DNA of 64,000 nt from JAJZVS01 sp963708095 (GCA_963708095.1 OY970182.1:1426001-1490000), one strand, 5' to 3'; positions 43,470 through 52,864 are shown, numbered from the stretch's first letter. Numbers and translations: made by a program. The notes: generated from the sequence alone by a model not told the origin.

Positions 43470-46025
43470 TTAGCTATGCGTGATGAACGTACCGGCCGCG
43501 CCGTCGCCAGCGGCATGGAACGTGCCGGCCCCCAGACTGGCGGTTTGGAACTTCAGGCTGGCGACCTGCCCCGAGGAGTTTGCAAGCTGCAGGAGGCCGA
43601 TGGTGGAGTTGTAGTCCTGCGATTCGCCTGCGAAGGCAAACTGCTTCAGGTCGATAGTCGCCCCAGTACCGAAGCTGTCCAGCAGTGGCCCCGCATAAGA
43701 CGTGCTGCCGACATTGATGCCGAAGGACCCGGTGGCTTCGATCGCCAGGTCGCCGCCACCGATGAATTGCATCTGGGTATTCGCCCCGAGCGCCGCCGCA
43801 ATATCCAGGGAGCCTGCGGCATTGATCTGGAACACCCCATCGCTCCCGGGATCGATGGCGGAAGTTACGTCGAGCGATCCGTTCACTGCCAGCTGCCCGT
43901 CGTTCGTCACGGACGCCACTGCATTCGCGCCTCCGAGAGACCAGGACGCCGCTCCATCGACGGCCAGGCTCTGGAAATTCAGGAACGAACCCGCGTTGAT
44001 GCCGCCGATCGACCCGGTCCCGGCAGCCAGTTCCATGGTGGTGGTACCACCGCCTCCGCCGACGGCGCCGATGAAGATTGCTCCAGGATCTACAATCAGG
44101 CGATCGTTGCCGCTCCCGGAAAACTTGATCGAATAGCTCGCGCCGCTGATTGTCCCGGCATTGCTGATCGTGCCCGGGCCTCCGCTTAGAAATACGCCAA
44201 ACGCGCTTCCGGTAACGGAGCCGCCAGCCAGGTTGCTGATCGTCCCCCCGCCCTCGATATCAAGCCCGGCGGCGCCGGTCGCAGAGATGCTTCCGGCATT
44301 CAAGATCGTTGCTGCGCCGCCACTGGAAAAGACCCCAGCCACCCCGCCCTCGATCGCGGCACCGGTCCCGTTGGTCACCGTACCGCCGGCCTCCAGCGCA
44401 ATCCCGTGCAAACCGCCGATGACGCCGCCATTGGTGACCGTCCCCGACGTCCCGGTCACGAACACCCCGAACCCCTGTCCGAAGATGGTGCCGCCCGAGG
44501 TGTTGCTGATGCTGCCGCCCGCACCCAGGGCGATCGCTGCTCCCCCGGTCGCCGTGGCATTGACGCTACCGGAATTGGTCACTGTCCCGGCCGCAGCGCT
44601 CTCGATATAGATGCCGTTGCTGCCGCCGGATATCGTCGCACCGGTGGCATTGGTGATGCTCCCACCCCGCGCAAGGGCGATCCCGTCGTACTTGGCGCCG
44701 TCGATCCGCCCGTTGTTCGTGACCGTCCCGGCGGCACCGCTGATGAAAACGCCGAAGGCGCCGCCCGTAATCACGGCGGAAGGGAGATTCGTAACCGACC
44801 CGCCGTCCGCGAGATCGATTCCGGCGCCGTTCGCCGCCGTCGCACCTATGCTACCAGCATTGGTGACATCGGCAGGAGCGCGGTATTTGGCATAAACACC
44901 GTTGGAACCACCGATAATAACGCCTCCCACGTTGTTCAGGATCACGCCGCCTAGCCCGAGGACGGCCCCGTCATAGGTGGATGCAATGACCCGTCCTGAA
45001 TTGCTCAGAAGGCCCTGGCCGCCTTCGATGAAGATGCCGAACTTATTACCGAACACTTCACCGCCGGCGGTGTTCGTGACGGCACCGCCATTTTCCAGAT
45101 ACACGCCCGAACCATTGATGCCGGTGGCGCTGATGCTGCCGGTATTGGTCAGCTCGCCGGGAGCCAGCTCGAAGAAAACACCTGCATCAGGGCCCGAGAT
45201 CAAGCCTCCGGCTGCATTCGCAAGGCTCCCGCCGGCTGCGATAAGAACCCCGATGTGGTTGGGACCCTCTATCGTGCCGCTGTTCGTAACCATCGCACTT
45301 CCGCCGGTAACGAACACTCCCGCCCCGAGCGGGCCGGCACCCGAAATCCAGCCACCAACGGCATTGTCGATGGTACCCCCCGCATCGAGCGCGACTCCAT
45401 CGTCGACGGTGGCGACGATGCTGCCGGAGTTCGTGAGCGAACCGATGGCCCCCTGGATGATGACGCCATCTTCGCCGCCTAGTACGGAGGCGAAATTGGT
45501 TACTGTGCCTCCCCGCCCGAAGGCGACACCATAGGCACCCCCGGAAATCGTGCCGCTGTTGGCGAGGGTTCCTGCCGCGCCGGCAATATATACCCCCGCG
45601 CCGGACGTGAACCCGGATCCAATCGTGCCCGTGCCCGAGATCCGGCCTCCGGGCTGATTTTCGACGCCTCCGCCCGCGGCGAGCCATATCCCGTCGGCAC
45701 CCGAAATGGAGCCGGCGTTGACGACGCTGCCCGCAGTACCGAGCACCATGATACCCGCGCTCGCGCCCGAGATCGCGGCGGTTGAGGCCCCTGACAGCCC
45801 GTTGTCGATCGTACCGCCGTTCTGAAGCTTGATGCCAACACCTCCGTGGCTTGCGATGACGCCGTAATTCGCGATTCTCCAGGCTGTGAGGCTCGATCCA
45901 TCCACGCCATCGGCTCCGGCCGCCAGTGACGTGATGGTGCCGGTGGCGGTAACGGTAAGCGGATTCTGGGTAACGACCGTGAGAACAACCGGTCCTGCTG
46001 TAGGAGAATTGATGATTTTGGCCAT
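43470..46025 (-). CDS. Beta-strand repeat protein (adhesin-like)
   Basis: The protein has 851 residues; ATG 46025 follows GGGAGTGGCAATCAC. There is no signal peptide. Residues ~60-640 are ~20 degenerate repeats of about 28 residues with the cores GSITNxxGGxISG, GxGVFVxGxAGTVTNSG and similar, predicted to fold as a right-handed beta-solenoid. Residues ~640-851 are a different beta-rich part ending AGTFITHS. No autotransporter barrel is present, so a non-Sec route (type I) is possible, but no secretion genes lie nearby. It lies upstream of the TPR sulfotransferase gene on the same strand. Confidence 0.85.
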   Translation of the reverse strand: MAKIINSPTAGPVVLTVVTQNPLTVTATGTITSLAAGADGVDGSSLTAWRIANYGVIASHGGVGIKLQNGGTIDNGLSGASTAAISGASAGIMVLGTAGSVVNAGSISGADGIWLAAGGGVENQPGGRISGTGTIGSGFTSGAGVYIAGAAGTLANSGTISGGAYGVAFGRGGTVTNFASVLGGEDGVIIQGAIGSLTNSGSIVATVDDGVALDAGGTIDNAVGGWISGAGPLGAGVFVTGGSAMVTNSGTIEGPNHIGVLIAAGGSLANAAGGLISGPDAGVFFELAPGELTNTGSISATGINGSGVYLENGGAVTNTAGGEVFGNKFGIFIEGGQGLLSNSGRVIASTYDGAVLGLGGVILNNVGGVIIGGSNGVYAKYRAPADVTNAGSIGATAANGAGIDLADGGSVTNLPSAVITGGAFGVFISGAAGTVTNNGRIDGAKYDGIALARGGSITNATGATISGGSNGIYIESAAAGTVTNSGSVNATATGGAAIALGAGGSISNTSGGTIFGQGFGVFVTGTSGTVTNGGVIGGLHGIALEAGGTVTNGTGAAIEGGVAGVFSSGGAATILNAGSISATGAAGLDIEGGGTISNLAGGSVTGSAFGVFLSGGPGTISNAGTISGASYSIKFSGSGNDRLIVDPGAIFIGAVGGGGGTTTMELAAGTGSIGGINAGSFLNFQSLAVDGAASWSLGGANAVASVTNDGQLAVNGSLDVTSAIDPGSDGVFQINAAGSLDIAAALGANTQMQFIGGGDLAIEATGSFGINVGSTSYAGPLLDSFGTGATIDLKQFAFAGESQDYNSTIGLLQLANSSGQVASLKFQTASLGAGTFHAAGDGAAGTFITHS

Positions 46026-46498
46026 GTGATTGCCACTCCCGTACGGTTGTCCAGGCCTGAGGTCGGCTCGGGTCCGAAGGCTTCTGGTAGCGGGCCGACC
46101 AACCCCGTTCGTGTTGGCCGGGGCGACCCACCGTCAACTCCGATAACGAAGATCGCACCTTGTACAGCGTTGCTTCGGATATCTCACGGTGCCTTTGGGC
46201 CTAAATCCTTGGATGAAGGATTCTGTTGCAAACGCTGGATCCGGCCGCCTCCGTGTTCGCGCCCGGCGACCGTCGGCGTTCCCGCGCGGGTGCGCTGGCC
46301 AACCGGGCGTGAGCCAATGCGTCACGGCATGGGTCGATCGTCCGTCATGGGGCGAACGCTGGCGGAATGCACCCAGAGTACCATCACCTGCGCGTCGTTG
46401 ACGTTCGGGGGCCGGCCAAAGGACTTAGGCAGAAAGATACCATGAAACCGCGGTCGAGCTTGACCTACCATACGTTGAACGGAAGAAAGGAGGCTCTC
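46026..46498. other. Gene-free region between the adhesin and small secreted gene
   Basis: The region is divergent and ~470 bases long. Short open frames exist but none has coding character or a ribosome site. It should contain the promoters for the adhesin (minus) and the small secreted protein (plus). AAAGGAGG at 46486-46493 belongs to the latter. Confidence 0.4.
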
Positions 46499-46786
46499 TT
46501 GAAGAGATGGCTGTTTCTGGTGGCGTTGATTGGGGTCTCCGGTCAGGCGACGGCAGCACCACTCCGATCGGCGGGTCCACCGCAAGGCGATCCGCTGCAG
46601 AGTAGCGAGCCAGTTGCCGTGAACAGCGTGAACGTAACCCTTGGCCAGGGCAGGCTGTCATTGTGCTTCTGGGGAAGCGCCTTGTACAGTCCTGGCTCGC
46701 ACATCGACTCGTACGACGCGACCAAGAAAGCGTCCGCCTGTTTCCATTGCAACGCCGACGGTACCTGGGACACGCCCTGTCAATAG
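46499..46786 (+). CDS. Small secreted cysteine-containing protein
   Basis: The protein has 95 residues. I chose TTG 46499 because a perfect AAAGGAGG lies 5 bases upstream, and the resulting protein opens with a clean signal peptide (KRWLFLVALIGVSG, cleavage near ATA-AP). The ATG at 46442 would give an implausible 19-residue extension before it. The mature part of ~75 residues has four Cys (CFWGS, CFHC, PCQ), likely two disulfides. No family is recognised. Confidence 0.65.
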   Translation: MKRWLFLVALIGVSGQATAAPLRSAGPPQGDPLQSSEPVAVNSVNVTLGQGRLSLCFWGSALYSPGSHIDSYDATKKASACFHCNADGTWDTPCQ

Positions 46787-46932
46787 CGGAGGATGGCGCT
46801 TCCCGCAAACCTTTCAGAGCTGGCCCGTCTCGTGCCGGGAACGCCCGGCACCGGGCTCTGCCCTCGTCCCGAACCCCATTTCCACCATCGTTGCGGCCGG
46901 CGATGGCGGGCCACGACGCACGAGGTGCCGGT

Positions 46933-47880
46933 ATGCCTGTTCTTCCGCCCGGTCGCGTGATGCCAAACAGCGCGAAGGGGGGCGGAGTTTCCCGCCCGCC
47001 ATGGTTGGCACTCGTCGGTGCTGTCGTACTGCTTGGCCTGGCCGTTGTGTCGGAAGCCTTTCCGCCCATCGCCCCTGCGACGCGGCTCCATTATGCGCCG
47101 AACCACAATTTCGGTACTGACGGAAAATATCTGCCAGGCCAGGTCGGCTTCAACCTGGCGGACGTGGACACCGCCGGCCAGGTCGATTCCCTGCCGCCCG
47201 GTGTGCAAGGACTTGTGTGGGTGGGTCAGTGCAATGGCGTCACTCCGGAGTTTCTGCAGAAAGTGCAGCCGTTTATCGACCACGCAAAGCTGTTCGGCTT
47301 CTATCTGATGGACAACCCGGACCCGAAAGCGCGAATGACCATGGCCGGCTACGTGCCCGCCTGCACCGCGGAGCACCTGAGGGCCGAGTCGGACTGGATC
47401 CACGCCAATCTGCCTGGCGCGAAAACCTTCATGATCCTGATGAACCTGGGATCCGCCAAGAAACCCTCGTTCAGCGCTCAGTACGATCCCGCCGTCATCC
47501 ATGTCGATCTGTTCGGTATCGATCCTTACCCGTGCCGGACGGAACTGCACGGGTGCGACTATGGCATGATCGACCTCTACGTCAGCACGGCTGCAGCCAG
47601 CGGCATTCCGCGCAGCCAGATGGTGCCGGTCTATCAGGCATTCGGGGGTGGAAACTACACCGCCGACTTTGCCGGCAAATACGTGTTACCCACCGTCGCA
47701 CAGGAACGGCGAATCCTGGTTCGCTGGGGCGCGCTGTTGGCCACACCGGCGTTCGATTATGCGTATAGCTGGGGGTCGCAAAAGCTCGATCACCCACTTG
47801 AACGCGCTTCGGATCTGCGCGCGATCTTTGCGGCGCACAACGACATGCATGCGCCAGCGGAGATAAGTCTGAACCCATAG
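46933..47880 (+). CDS. Exported hypothetical protein, TIM-barrel hydrolase-like
   Basis: The protein has 315 residues using ATG 46933 (GAGGTG upstream); ATG 46960 is an alternative. A membrane segment or signal (WLALVGAVVLLGLAVVSEAF) is followed by an extracytoplasmic domain. Motifs such as GFYLMDNPDP, IHVDLFGIDPYPC and YQAFGGGNY, with regularly spaced acidic residues at strand ends, resemble glycoside-hydrolase TIM barrels, but I cannot name a family. Proximity to the polysaccharide locus makes a glycan substrate plausible. Confidence 0.65.
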   Translation: MPVLPPGRVMPNSAKGGGVSRPPWLALVGAVVLLGLAVVSEAFPPIAPATRLHYAPNHNFGTDGKYLPGQVGFNLADVDTAGQVDSLPPGVQGLVWVGQCNGVTPEFLQKVQPFIDHAKLFGFYLMDNPDPKARMTMAGYVPACTAEHLRAESDWIHANLPGAKTFMILMNLGSAKKPSFSAQYDPAVIHVDLFGIDPYPCRTELHGCDYGMIDLYVSTAAASGIPRSQMVPVYQAFGGGNYTADFAGKYVLPTVAQERRILVRWGALLATPAFDYAYSWGSQKLDHPLERASDLRAIFAAHNDMHAPAEISLNP

Positions 47881-48388
47881 AAGGCACCAGACCCGATCGC
47901 CGGGATCATGAACGAAGCTGGTCCCGCCCGTCCGGCCGCATTCCGCGTTGGGCTACAGGTCGCCCATGGCCAATGCAGCCGCCAGGGAGGGCGTCATAAC
48001 GGAAACGTCGTCATACAAGCCCTCACATACCCCACGAAATCGGGGCAACTTCAGCGGATCAGCCGGGCCGCCCGAAGCCACGCCGACAGATCGAGGCGGC
48101 GGGCGCCCGTCTCAGGGTGTCCGCGCACCACCAGCGCCGATTGCGTCGGGGCGGCGTTCCATGACGGCGCGAGGCCGGGGGCCGCCCCGGCCGTATGGAA
48201 CGGGCGCGCGACGGGAAACGGGGGACCCGAAGCGGTCGCGCTCCCCTCGACTTCTTGTGGCACGATCCTTCGTGATCAGCCTTCCCTCGACTTGTGCGCC
48301 CGATCCTCAAGGGCATGTGCAGGGACATTCAGTCGTTCTTAGAGATATGACGCCTTCAAGCGCCCCTGGGGGCGCGTGAGGAGCTGAA
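47881..48388. other. Gene-free stretch
   Basis: Overlapping open frames on both strands here are Arg/Pro-rich and lack ribosome sites; none is supported. A direct repeat beginning CCCTCGACTT occurs at 48244 and 48284. GAGGAGCTGAA at 48378-48388 is the ribosome site of the next gene. Confidence 0.4.
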
Positions 48389-49834
48389 GTGGACGAAACC
48401 GAAAAGTATCCGGCTGGTGTCGCCGGCCGTGAAGACGCACGGATCCCGCGCCTGGCGCCGGAGCGCGCGGCAGAACTCCGTCGCCTTGTCCGCGCATTGG
48501 GCGCGCTCCACCGACAGCCTGACTGGGTTGACCGCCCGGAGCCGGCCGAGCCGGATGCCGCGCGCTTCGCCGAGGCGGAGCCGGAGATAGACGTATTGAC
48601 GGCTCTGGAGCAGCGGGTGGACGCACTGTACCGACGCGCCGCCGCGCGCGATGGCTCGGTGCCGTTCAAGGCGCTCGCGGCCGAGATTGACCAGCCGCTC
48701 CAGCCGCTACCGCGGGACGAAGCCGCGCCGGCTGAGCGCGCGGCCGAGGCTCCTGCGCCGACTGCGTCGCCTCTCGAGGTGCCGCTGCCGACCGCGGTCG
48801 CCGCAACGGCAAGCCCCCCGGCAGACGCAACGGCAAACGCGGCAGCCCCCACCACGGCAGCCCCCGCGGCAAACCCGGCGGCAGGCCGCGCGGCGGCCCC
48901 GGCGGCACACCCCGCAGCTATCCCCGTGACCGGTCCGATCGCGAACGATGCCGCCCCGCCTGCGTCTCCTCCGCGCGCCGCAGGGCGGCGCGTCAGCGGC
49001 GCCACGATCATACTGTGGTCGGCGCCGGTGCTCCTGCTGGGCGCCGTCGTGCTGTATCGTTCCATCGGGCGGGGCCCCGAAGCCGACCGGGCGGGGCCGC
49101 ACGCGGCCGCGCAGCTCGACCAGCGTGCGAAACGCACCGAGGCCACGCCGGGCCCGCGTCACCTGCCGCCGGAGGCCACCTCCGCCCAAATCGCGCCGGC
49201 ATCCGGCCCACAGCGCGCGCCCCGCCCTCCCGCGGCGACAGCATCCGCGCGGGCGAGCCGAAATACCGCGCCAACCGATGCCCCATCGGTAACGTCCGGG
49301 AGCCCCGTGGCTGGCGGGCCACGCTCAGGGGTCGCGCCGGAGTCCGCCTCCGCGGAGGCGCGGGCCGGCGCGATGGGTCCAGGCAGCGCGATGGGTCCAG
49401 GCAGCGCAGGGGCATCTCCGACCGTGCCGATGTCCGCGCCGACGCCAGAGACGGCCGGGCACCCGGCCGCCGCCGGTTCCGCCCTCATCCCGCCATCCGG
49501 CGCTTCCGCCACGCCCGCGCGGCCGTCCCGGGCCGCATCCGCTCCGACGCCCACAGTGGTCGTGCGTGTCACCGCCAATGTCTGGATCGGGGCCCGCGAC
49601 CGGAGCGGCGCCCTGGTGTTTTCCCGCCTTCTGCATGCGGGCGAGAGCTGGACGCCGCCACGCCCGGGTCTTTTGCTGACCACCGGCAATGCCGGCGGCA
49701 CCGAGCTCGTCGTAAATGGCGTGGCCGGTCCGCCTCTCGGACCCAGCGGCGCCGTGCTTCGCAGGATCCCGCTGGATCCGTCGCGCCTGCAACACGGGCG
49801 GCCGCAGCCGCCCGCCGCGGCGAAGCCACGCTGA
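48389..49834 (+). CDS. Membrane protein with a RodZ C-terminal (DUF4115)-like domain
   Basis: The protein has 481 residues; the GTG start follows GAGGAGCTGAA. The N-terminal ~115 residues are charged and helical but show no clear HTH, unlike RodZ. Then come an Ala/Pro-rich linker, one span (~residues 206-225, ATIILWSAPVLLLGAVVLYR), a second long Ala/Pro/Ser linker with an 18-bp duplication (AMGPGS), and a C-terminal beta domain ~390-465: VVVRVTANVWIGARDRSGALVFSRLLHAGESW, with LLLTTGNAGGTELVVNG, typical of DUF4115. A periplasmic role linked to cell shape or cell wall is plausible. Confidence 0.72.
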   Translation: MDETEKYPAGVAGREDARIPRLAPERAAELRRLVRALGALHRQPDWVDRPEPAEPDAARFAEAEPEIDVLTALEQRVDALYRRAAARDGSVPFKALAAEIDQPLQPLPRDEAAPAERAAEAPAPTASPLEVPLPTAVAATASPPADATANAAAPTTAAPAANPAAGRAAAPAAHPAAIPVTGPIANDAAPPASPPRAAGRRVSGATIILWSAPVLLLGAVVLYRSIGRGPEADRAGPHAAAQLDQRAKRTEATPGPRHLPPEATSAQIAPASGPQRAPRPPAATASARASRNTAPTDAPSVTSGSPVAGGPRSGVAPESASAEARAGAMGPGSAMGPGSAGASPTVPMSAPTPETAGHPAAAGSALIPPSGASATPARPSRAASAPTPTVVVRVTANVWIGARDRSGALVFSRLLHAGESWTPPRPGLLLTTGNAGGTELVVNGVAGPPLGPSGAVLRRIPLDPSRLQHGRPQPPAAAKPR

Positions 49835-49879
49835 GCGATCGGCCCGATTAACCGATTGCGATGGGCAAACGCGCCGCCG

Positions 49880-50620
49880 TCACACGCGCTGGCCGCCGTC
49901 GATGTGCACCTCGGACCCGTTGATGTACTGCGCCTGGTCCGAGCAGAGGAAGAACAGCAGATCCGCCACTTCCCGCGGCTGCCCCAGCCGGCGCAGCGGG
50001 ATCGAGCGTTCCACGATATCCTCCGTCCCCGCCGACAGGATCGCGGTCTCGATCTCCCCGGGGGAAACCGCGTTCACCCGCACCCCGGCGCGGCCGAAAT
50101 CCGCCGCCAGCTCCCGCGTCAGCGCCGCCAGCGCGGCCTTCGACGTCGCGTAGGCGGCCGAAGCGAACGGATGCACCCGCGAGCCCACGATCGAGGTCAT
50201 GTTCACCACGCTGCCCCGGCTCGCGACCAGCTCGCCACGGAACCCCTGCACCAACGCCAGGGGGGCGAAGAAGTTCACGTTGAACACCGTCAGCCAGTCC
50301 CGGTAGCCCATCTCCAGCGCACGGATCTTGCCGCCGTCGCCGGGATGCTTGGGCGAGATCGCCGCGTTGTTGATCAGCGCGTCGAGCCGCCCGCCGGCGA
50401 TCTCCCGCACCCGCGCCAGCGCGTCGGGAATCGCCTCGATATCGGCAAGATCGAGCTGGATGTGGTTCGCCGCGCCGCCCTTCCACGGACAGCGGGGGTC
50501 GAACGGCTGACGCGAGATCGTCAGCACCCGCCAGCCGGCGTCACTGAAGCGCTTCACCGTGGCGTGGCCGATGCCCCGGCTGGCGCCGGTCAGCAACAGG
50601 ATGGGTTCGCGGCCCGACAT
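49880..50620 (-). CDS. Short-chain dehydrogenase/reductase
   Basis: The protein has 246 residues, normal SDR length. Features: LLLTGASRGIGHAT for NAD(P) binding, INNAAI, the catalytic Ser in VVNMTSIVGS, YATSK, and the ending INGSEVHIDGGQRV, as in 3-oxoacyl-reductase-like SDRs. Substrate unknown. The gene ends 45 bases from the convergent RodZ-like gene and begins ~80 bases before the IS4-type element. Confidence 0.92.
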   Translation of the reverse strand: MSGREPILLLTGASRGIGHATVKRFSDAGWRVLTISRQPFDPRCPWKGGAANHIQLDLADIEAIPDALARVREIAGGRLDALINNAAISPKHPGDGGKIRALEMGYRDWLTVFNVNFFAPLALVQGFRGELVASRGSVVNMTSIVGSRVHPFASAAYATSKAALAALTRELAADFGRAGVRVNAVSPGEIETAILSAGTEDIVERSIPLRRLGQPREVADLLFFLCSDQAQYINGSEVHIDGGQRV

Positions 50621-50691
50621 GGGCGGTCTCCTGGAATGGGCAGCCTCCTGAAAGCGGCAGGCAGCGGAATGGGACGCTCCTTCTCCCTCCC

Positions 50692-51995
50692 CCCTTGTGG
50701 CAGGGCTGTCCGGGGAAAGCGTGAGGCTTTTGGCTGCATGCCCCGTCTGAGGCGGTTTTATCCGCTATTCTGTGTTTGCGAGACTCAGAATGGGGGACGG
50801 GGCATGCGGTTCAAACCTACCATCTTCGCCAGTTTGTTGGCACCCCTTGATCGCCGTCAGGTCAAGGCGATCTCAGCGCGGCATCGCGGTGAGGCCTACG
50901 ACAAATCGTTCGACAGCGGCGATCATCTGCTGGCGCTGATCTTCGCGCAGTTCGCCGCGGCCACCAGCCTGCGTGGCCTGGCGGTGGAGTGGAACGCTTA
51001 CCGTCAGCATCACTATCATCTCGGCGGCGGCAAACTGGCGCGCTCGACCTTGGCTGACGCCAACCGCCGGCGCCCGCCGGCGGTGTTCGCCGAGGTCTTC
51101 GCCGGCCTCGCCATGCAACTCGACCCGCGGACCCGCCGCGAGGGCCGCGAGGTGGTGCGGGTGATCAACTCGACCCCGATCCCGCTCGGCACCCTCTGCT
51201 CCTGGGCTACCTGCAACGGCCGCATCCGCGGCCTCAAGCTGCACATCGTGTTCGATCCCGCGCGCGACTGCCCGCGCGTGCTCGACATCACGGATGCCAC
51301 CGTCAACGATGCGCAAATCGGCCGCACGGTCGCGATCGACCCGGGTGCAACCTACACCTTCGACAAGGGATACTGCCACTACGGCTGGTGGCACGCCATC
51401 GATGCCGCCGGCGCCAGCTTCGTCACCCGCCCCAAGATCAACATGCGCCTCGAGCAGGTCACGCTCCGCCCCTGTGAGGAGACCGCCGGCGACGGCTTCA
51501 CCGTCACCGAGGATGCCGAGGTGCGCTTCGCCAGCAAGGGCAATTCGCGCCTGCCCATCCGGCTACGCCGGGTGCGCGTCAGGCGCCAGGACGGCAGCAC
51601 GATTACGTTGCTGACCAACGACTGCGACCGCTCCGCGGTGGCCATCGCAGCCCTCTACAAAGGCCGCTGGCAGATCGAGCTGCTGTTCCGCTGGCTCAAA
51701 CAGAACCTGCGCATCCGCCGCTTCCTCGGCAACAATCCCAACGCCATCCGGCTGCAGATCTACGCCGCCCTGATCGCCTATGCCCTGCTGCGTCTCGCCG
51801 CCCGCAGGCATCGTGTCAGCATGCCGGTCCTGCGCTTCACCGAACTCGTCGCAAGCTGCCTGTTCGAGCGCCGCGATCTCGGCACCATCGAACGACCGCC
51901 TCCCGTCAATCCGGCCAGAGCACAAAATCATCCACCAGCCGGACAACTCGGGTTCGCCTATGCTTGATTTTCCCCGGACAGCCCTGCCCTTGTGG
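50692..51995 (+). mobile_element. IS4-type insertion sequence with target duplication
   Basis: The element proper is 50701-51986 (1286 bp). The left end CAGGGCTGTCCGGGGAAA is exactly repeated in inverse at the right end (18 bp). It is flanked by a 9-bp direct repeat CCCTTGTGG (50692-50700 and 51987-51995), the size expected of IS4-family targets. One transposase gene fills it. Removing the element and one copy of the repeat restores a palindrome (CCTCCCC..GGGGAGG). Confidence 0.92.
50804..51967 (+). CDS. IS4-family transposase
   Basis: The protein has 387 residues from ATG 50804. The DDE core includes the second acidic residue in YTFDKGYCHYGWW and the YREK signature YKGRWQIELLFRWLK (Y-2-R-3-E-6-K) of IS4-family elements. 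The strand that usually carries the first Asp (DST) reads VINSTPIPLG, with Asn at residue 122 (codon 51167-51169). If that is the catalytic position, this copy would be inactive even though its ends and target duplication are intact. Confidence 0.93.
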   Translation: MRFKPTIFASLLAPLDRRQVKAISARHRGEAYDKSFDSGDHLLALIFAQFAAATSLRGLAVEWNAYRQHHYHLGGGKLARSTLADANRRRPPAVFAEVFAGLAMQLDPRTRREGREVVRVINSTPIPLGTLCSWATCNGRIRGLKLHIVFDPARDCPRVLDITDATVNDAQIGRTVAIDPGATYTFDKGYCHYGWWHAIDAAGASFVTRPKINMRLEQVTLRPCEETAGDGFTVTEDAEVRFASKGNSRLPIRLRRVRVRRQDGSTITLLTNDCDRSAVAIAALYKGRWQIELLFRWLKQNLRIRRFLGNNPNAIRLQIYAALIAYALLRLAARRHRVSMPVLRFTELVASCLFERRDLGTIERPPPVNPARAQNHPPAGQLGFAYA

Positions 51996-52105
51996 GGAGG
52001 AGTGAGCGTGGGGGGTGCGGACCGGGTGGAACGTCCGGCGGTTCGCCCCCCCACCCCGGCCCTCTCCCGCGAGGGGGGAGGGAGAGAGGCGCAGCGCATG
52101 TCCGC

Positions 52106-52864
52106 TCAGCCCGGCGGGACCGCGGTCTGCTGGCGCAGCACGTCGTGCCCGCGGCGCAGCGCCTCGGCCATCTGCGCCGCCGGCAGGGCGCCGGAGAACA
52201 GGCCGTAGCCGTCGAGGAAGAACGACGGCACGCCGCTCACCCCCGCCTCTCGCGCCGCCTGGTCGGCCGCGCGCATCTCCTCGGCCACCGCCCCGCCGGC
52301 GAGGAAGGCGCGCACCGCAGCCCGGTCCAGCCCCGCCGCCGCCGCACAATCCTCCAGCACCGCCGCTTCGCCGATATCGCGCGCGTCGATGAAATAGGCG
52401 GCGAACACCGCCTCCATCGCCGCGTCCTGCACACCCTCCCGGCCGGCGAGCCAGATCAACCGGTGCGCGTCGATCGTGTTCGGCGTGCGCACGATCCGAT
52501 CGAGGTGGAAGTCGAGCCCGACCGCACGCGCCGCCTCACTGACCCGCGCATCGAGCGCCGCGGCGCGCTCGGCGCTGCCGAACTTGGCGGCGCGATAGGT
52601 GGCGCGCTCCACGCCGCCCGGCGGCATGTCGGGATTGAGCTGGAAGGGAGTCCACTGCACGGCGAAGCGCAGCCCCTGCCCGTCCAGTTCCGCCAGTGCG
52701 CGTTCGAGCTGGCGCTTACCGATGTAGCACCACGGGCAGATGGCATCGGAAACGATGTCGATCCGCGTGCCGGCCCCCGCCGCCGCCGGCAGGGGCGCGC
52801 TGGCGGCGGGAATTTCGCATCCGTCCGGGCCGCACGCGGCGCCGGCGTCGATTTGCTGGTCCAT
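52106..52864 (-). CDS. DsbA-family oxidoreductase (FrnE-like)
   Basis: The protein has 252 residues. The thioredoxin-fold active site CPWC is at residues 43-46 (SDAICPWCYIGKRQLERAL), and the cis-Pro loop is VSGVPSFFLDG. It belongs to the cytoplasmic FrnE/2-hydroxychromene isomerase-like DsbA branch; no signal peptide is visible. The N-terminal ~30 residues carry two extra Cys (CGPDGC) and are low in complexity. It may act in disulfide isomerisation or stress defence. Confidence 0.9.
   Translation of the reverse strand: MDQQIDAGAACGPDGCEIPAASAPLPAAAGAGTRIDIVSDAICPWCYIGKRQLERALAELDGQGLRFAVQWTPFQLNPDMPPGGVERATYRAAKFGSAERAAALDARVSEAARAVGLDFHLDRIVRTPNTIDAHRLIWLAGREGVQDAAMEAVFAAYFIDARDIGEAAVLEDCAAAAGLDRAAVRAFLAGGAVAEEMRAADQAAREAGVSGVPSFFLDGYGLFSGALPAAQMAEALRRGHDVLRQQTAVPPG

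Noticed and set aside
47908..48379. Two overlapping plus-strand ORFs between the exported protein and the RodZ-like gene
   Set aside because: Arg/Pro/Gly-rich with no start context and no family; likely open by chance.
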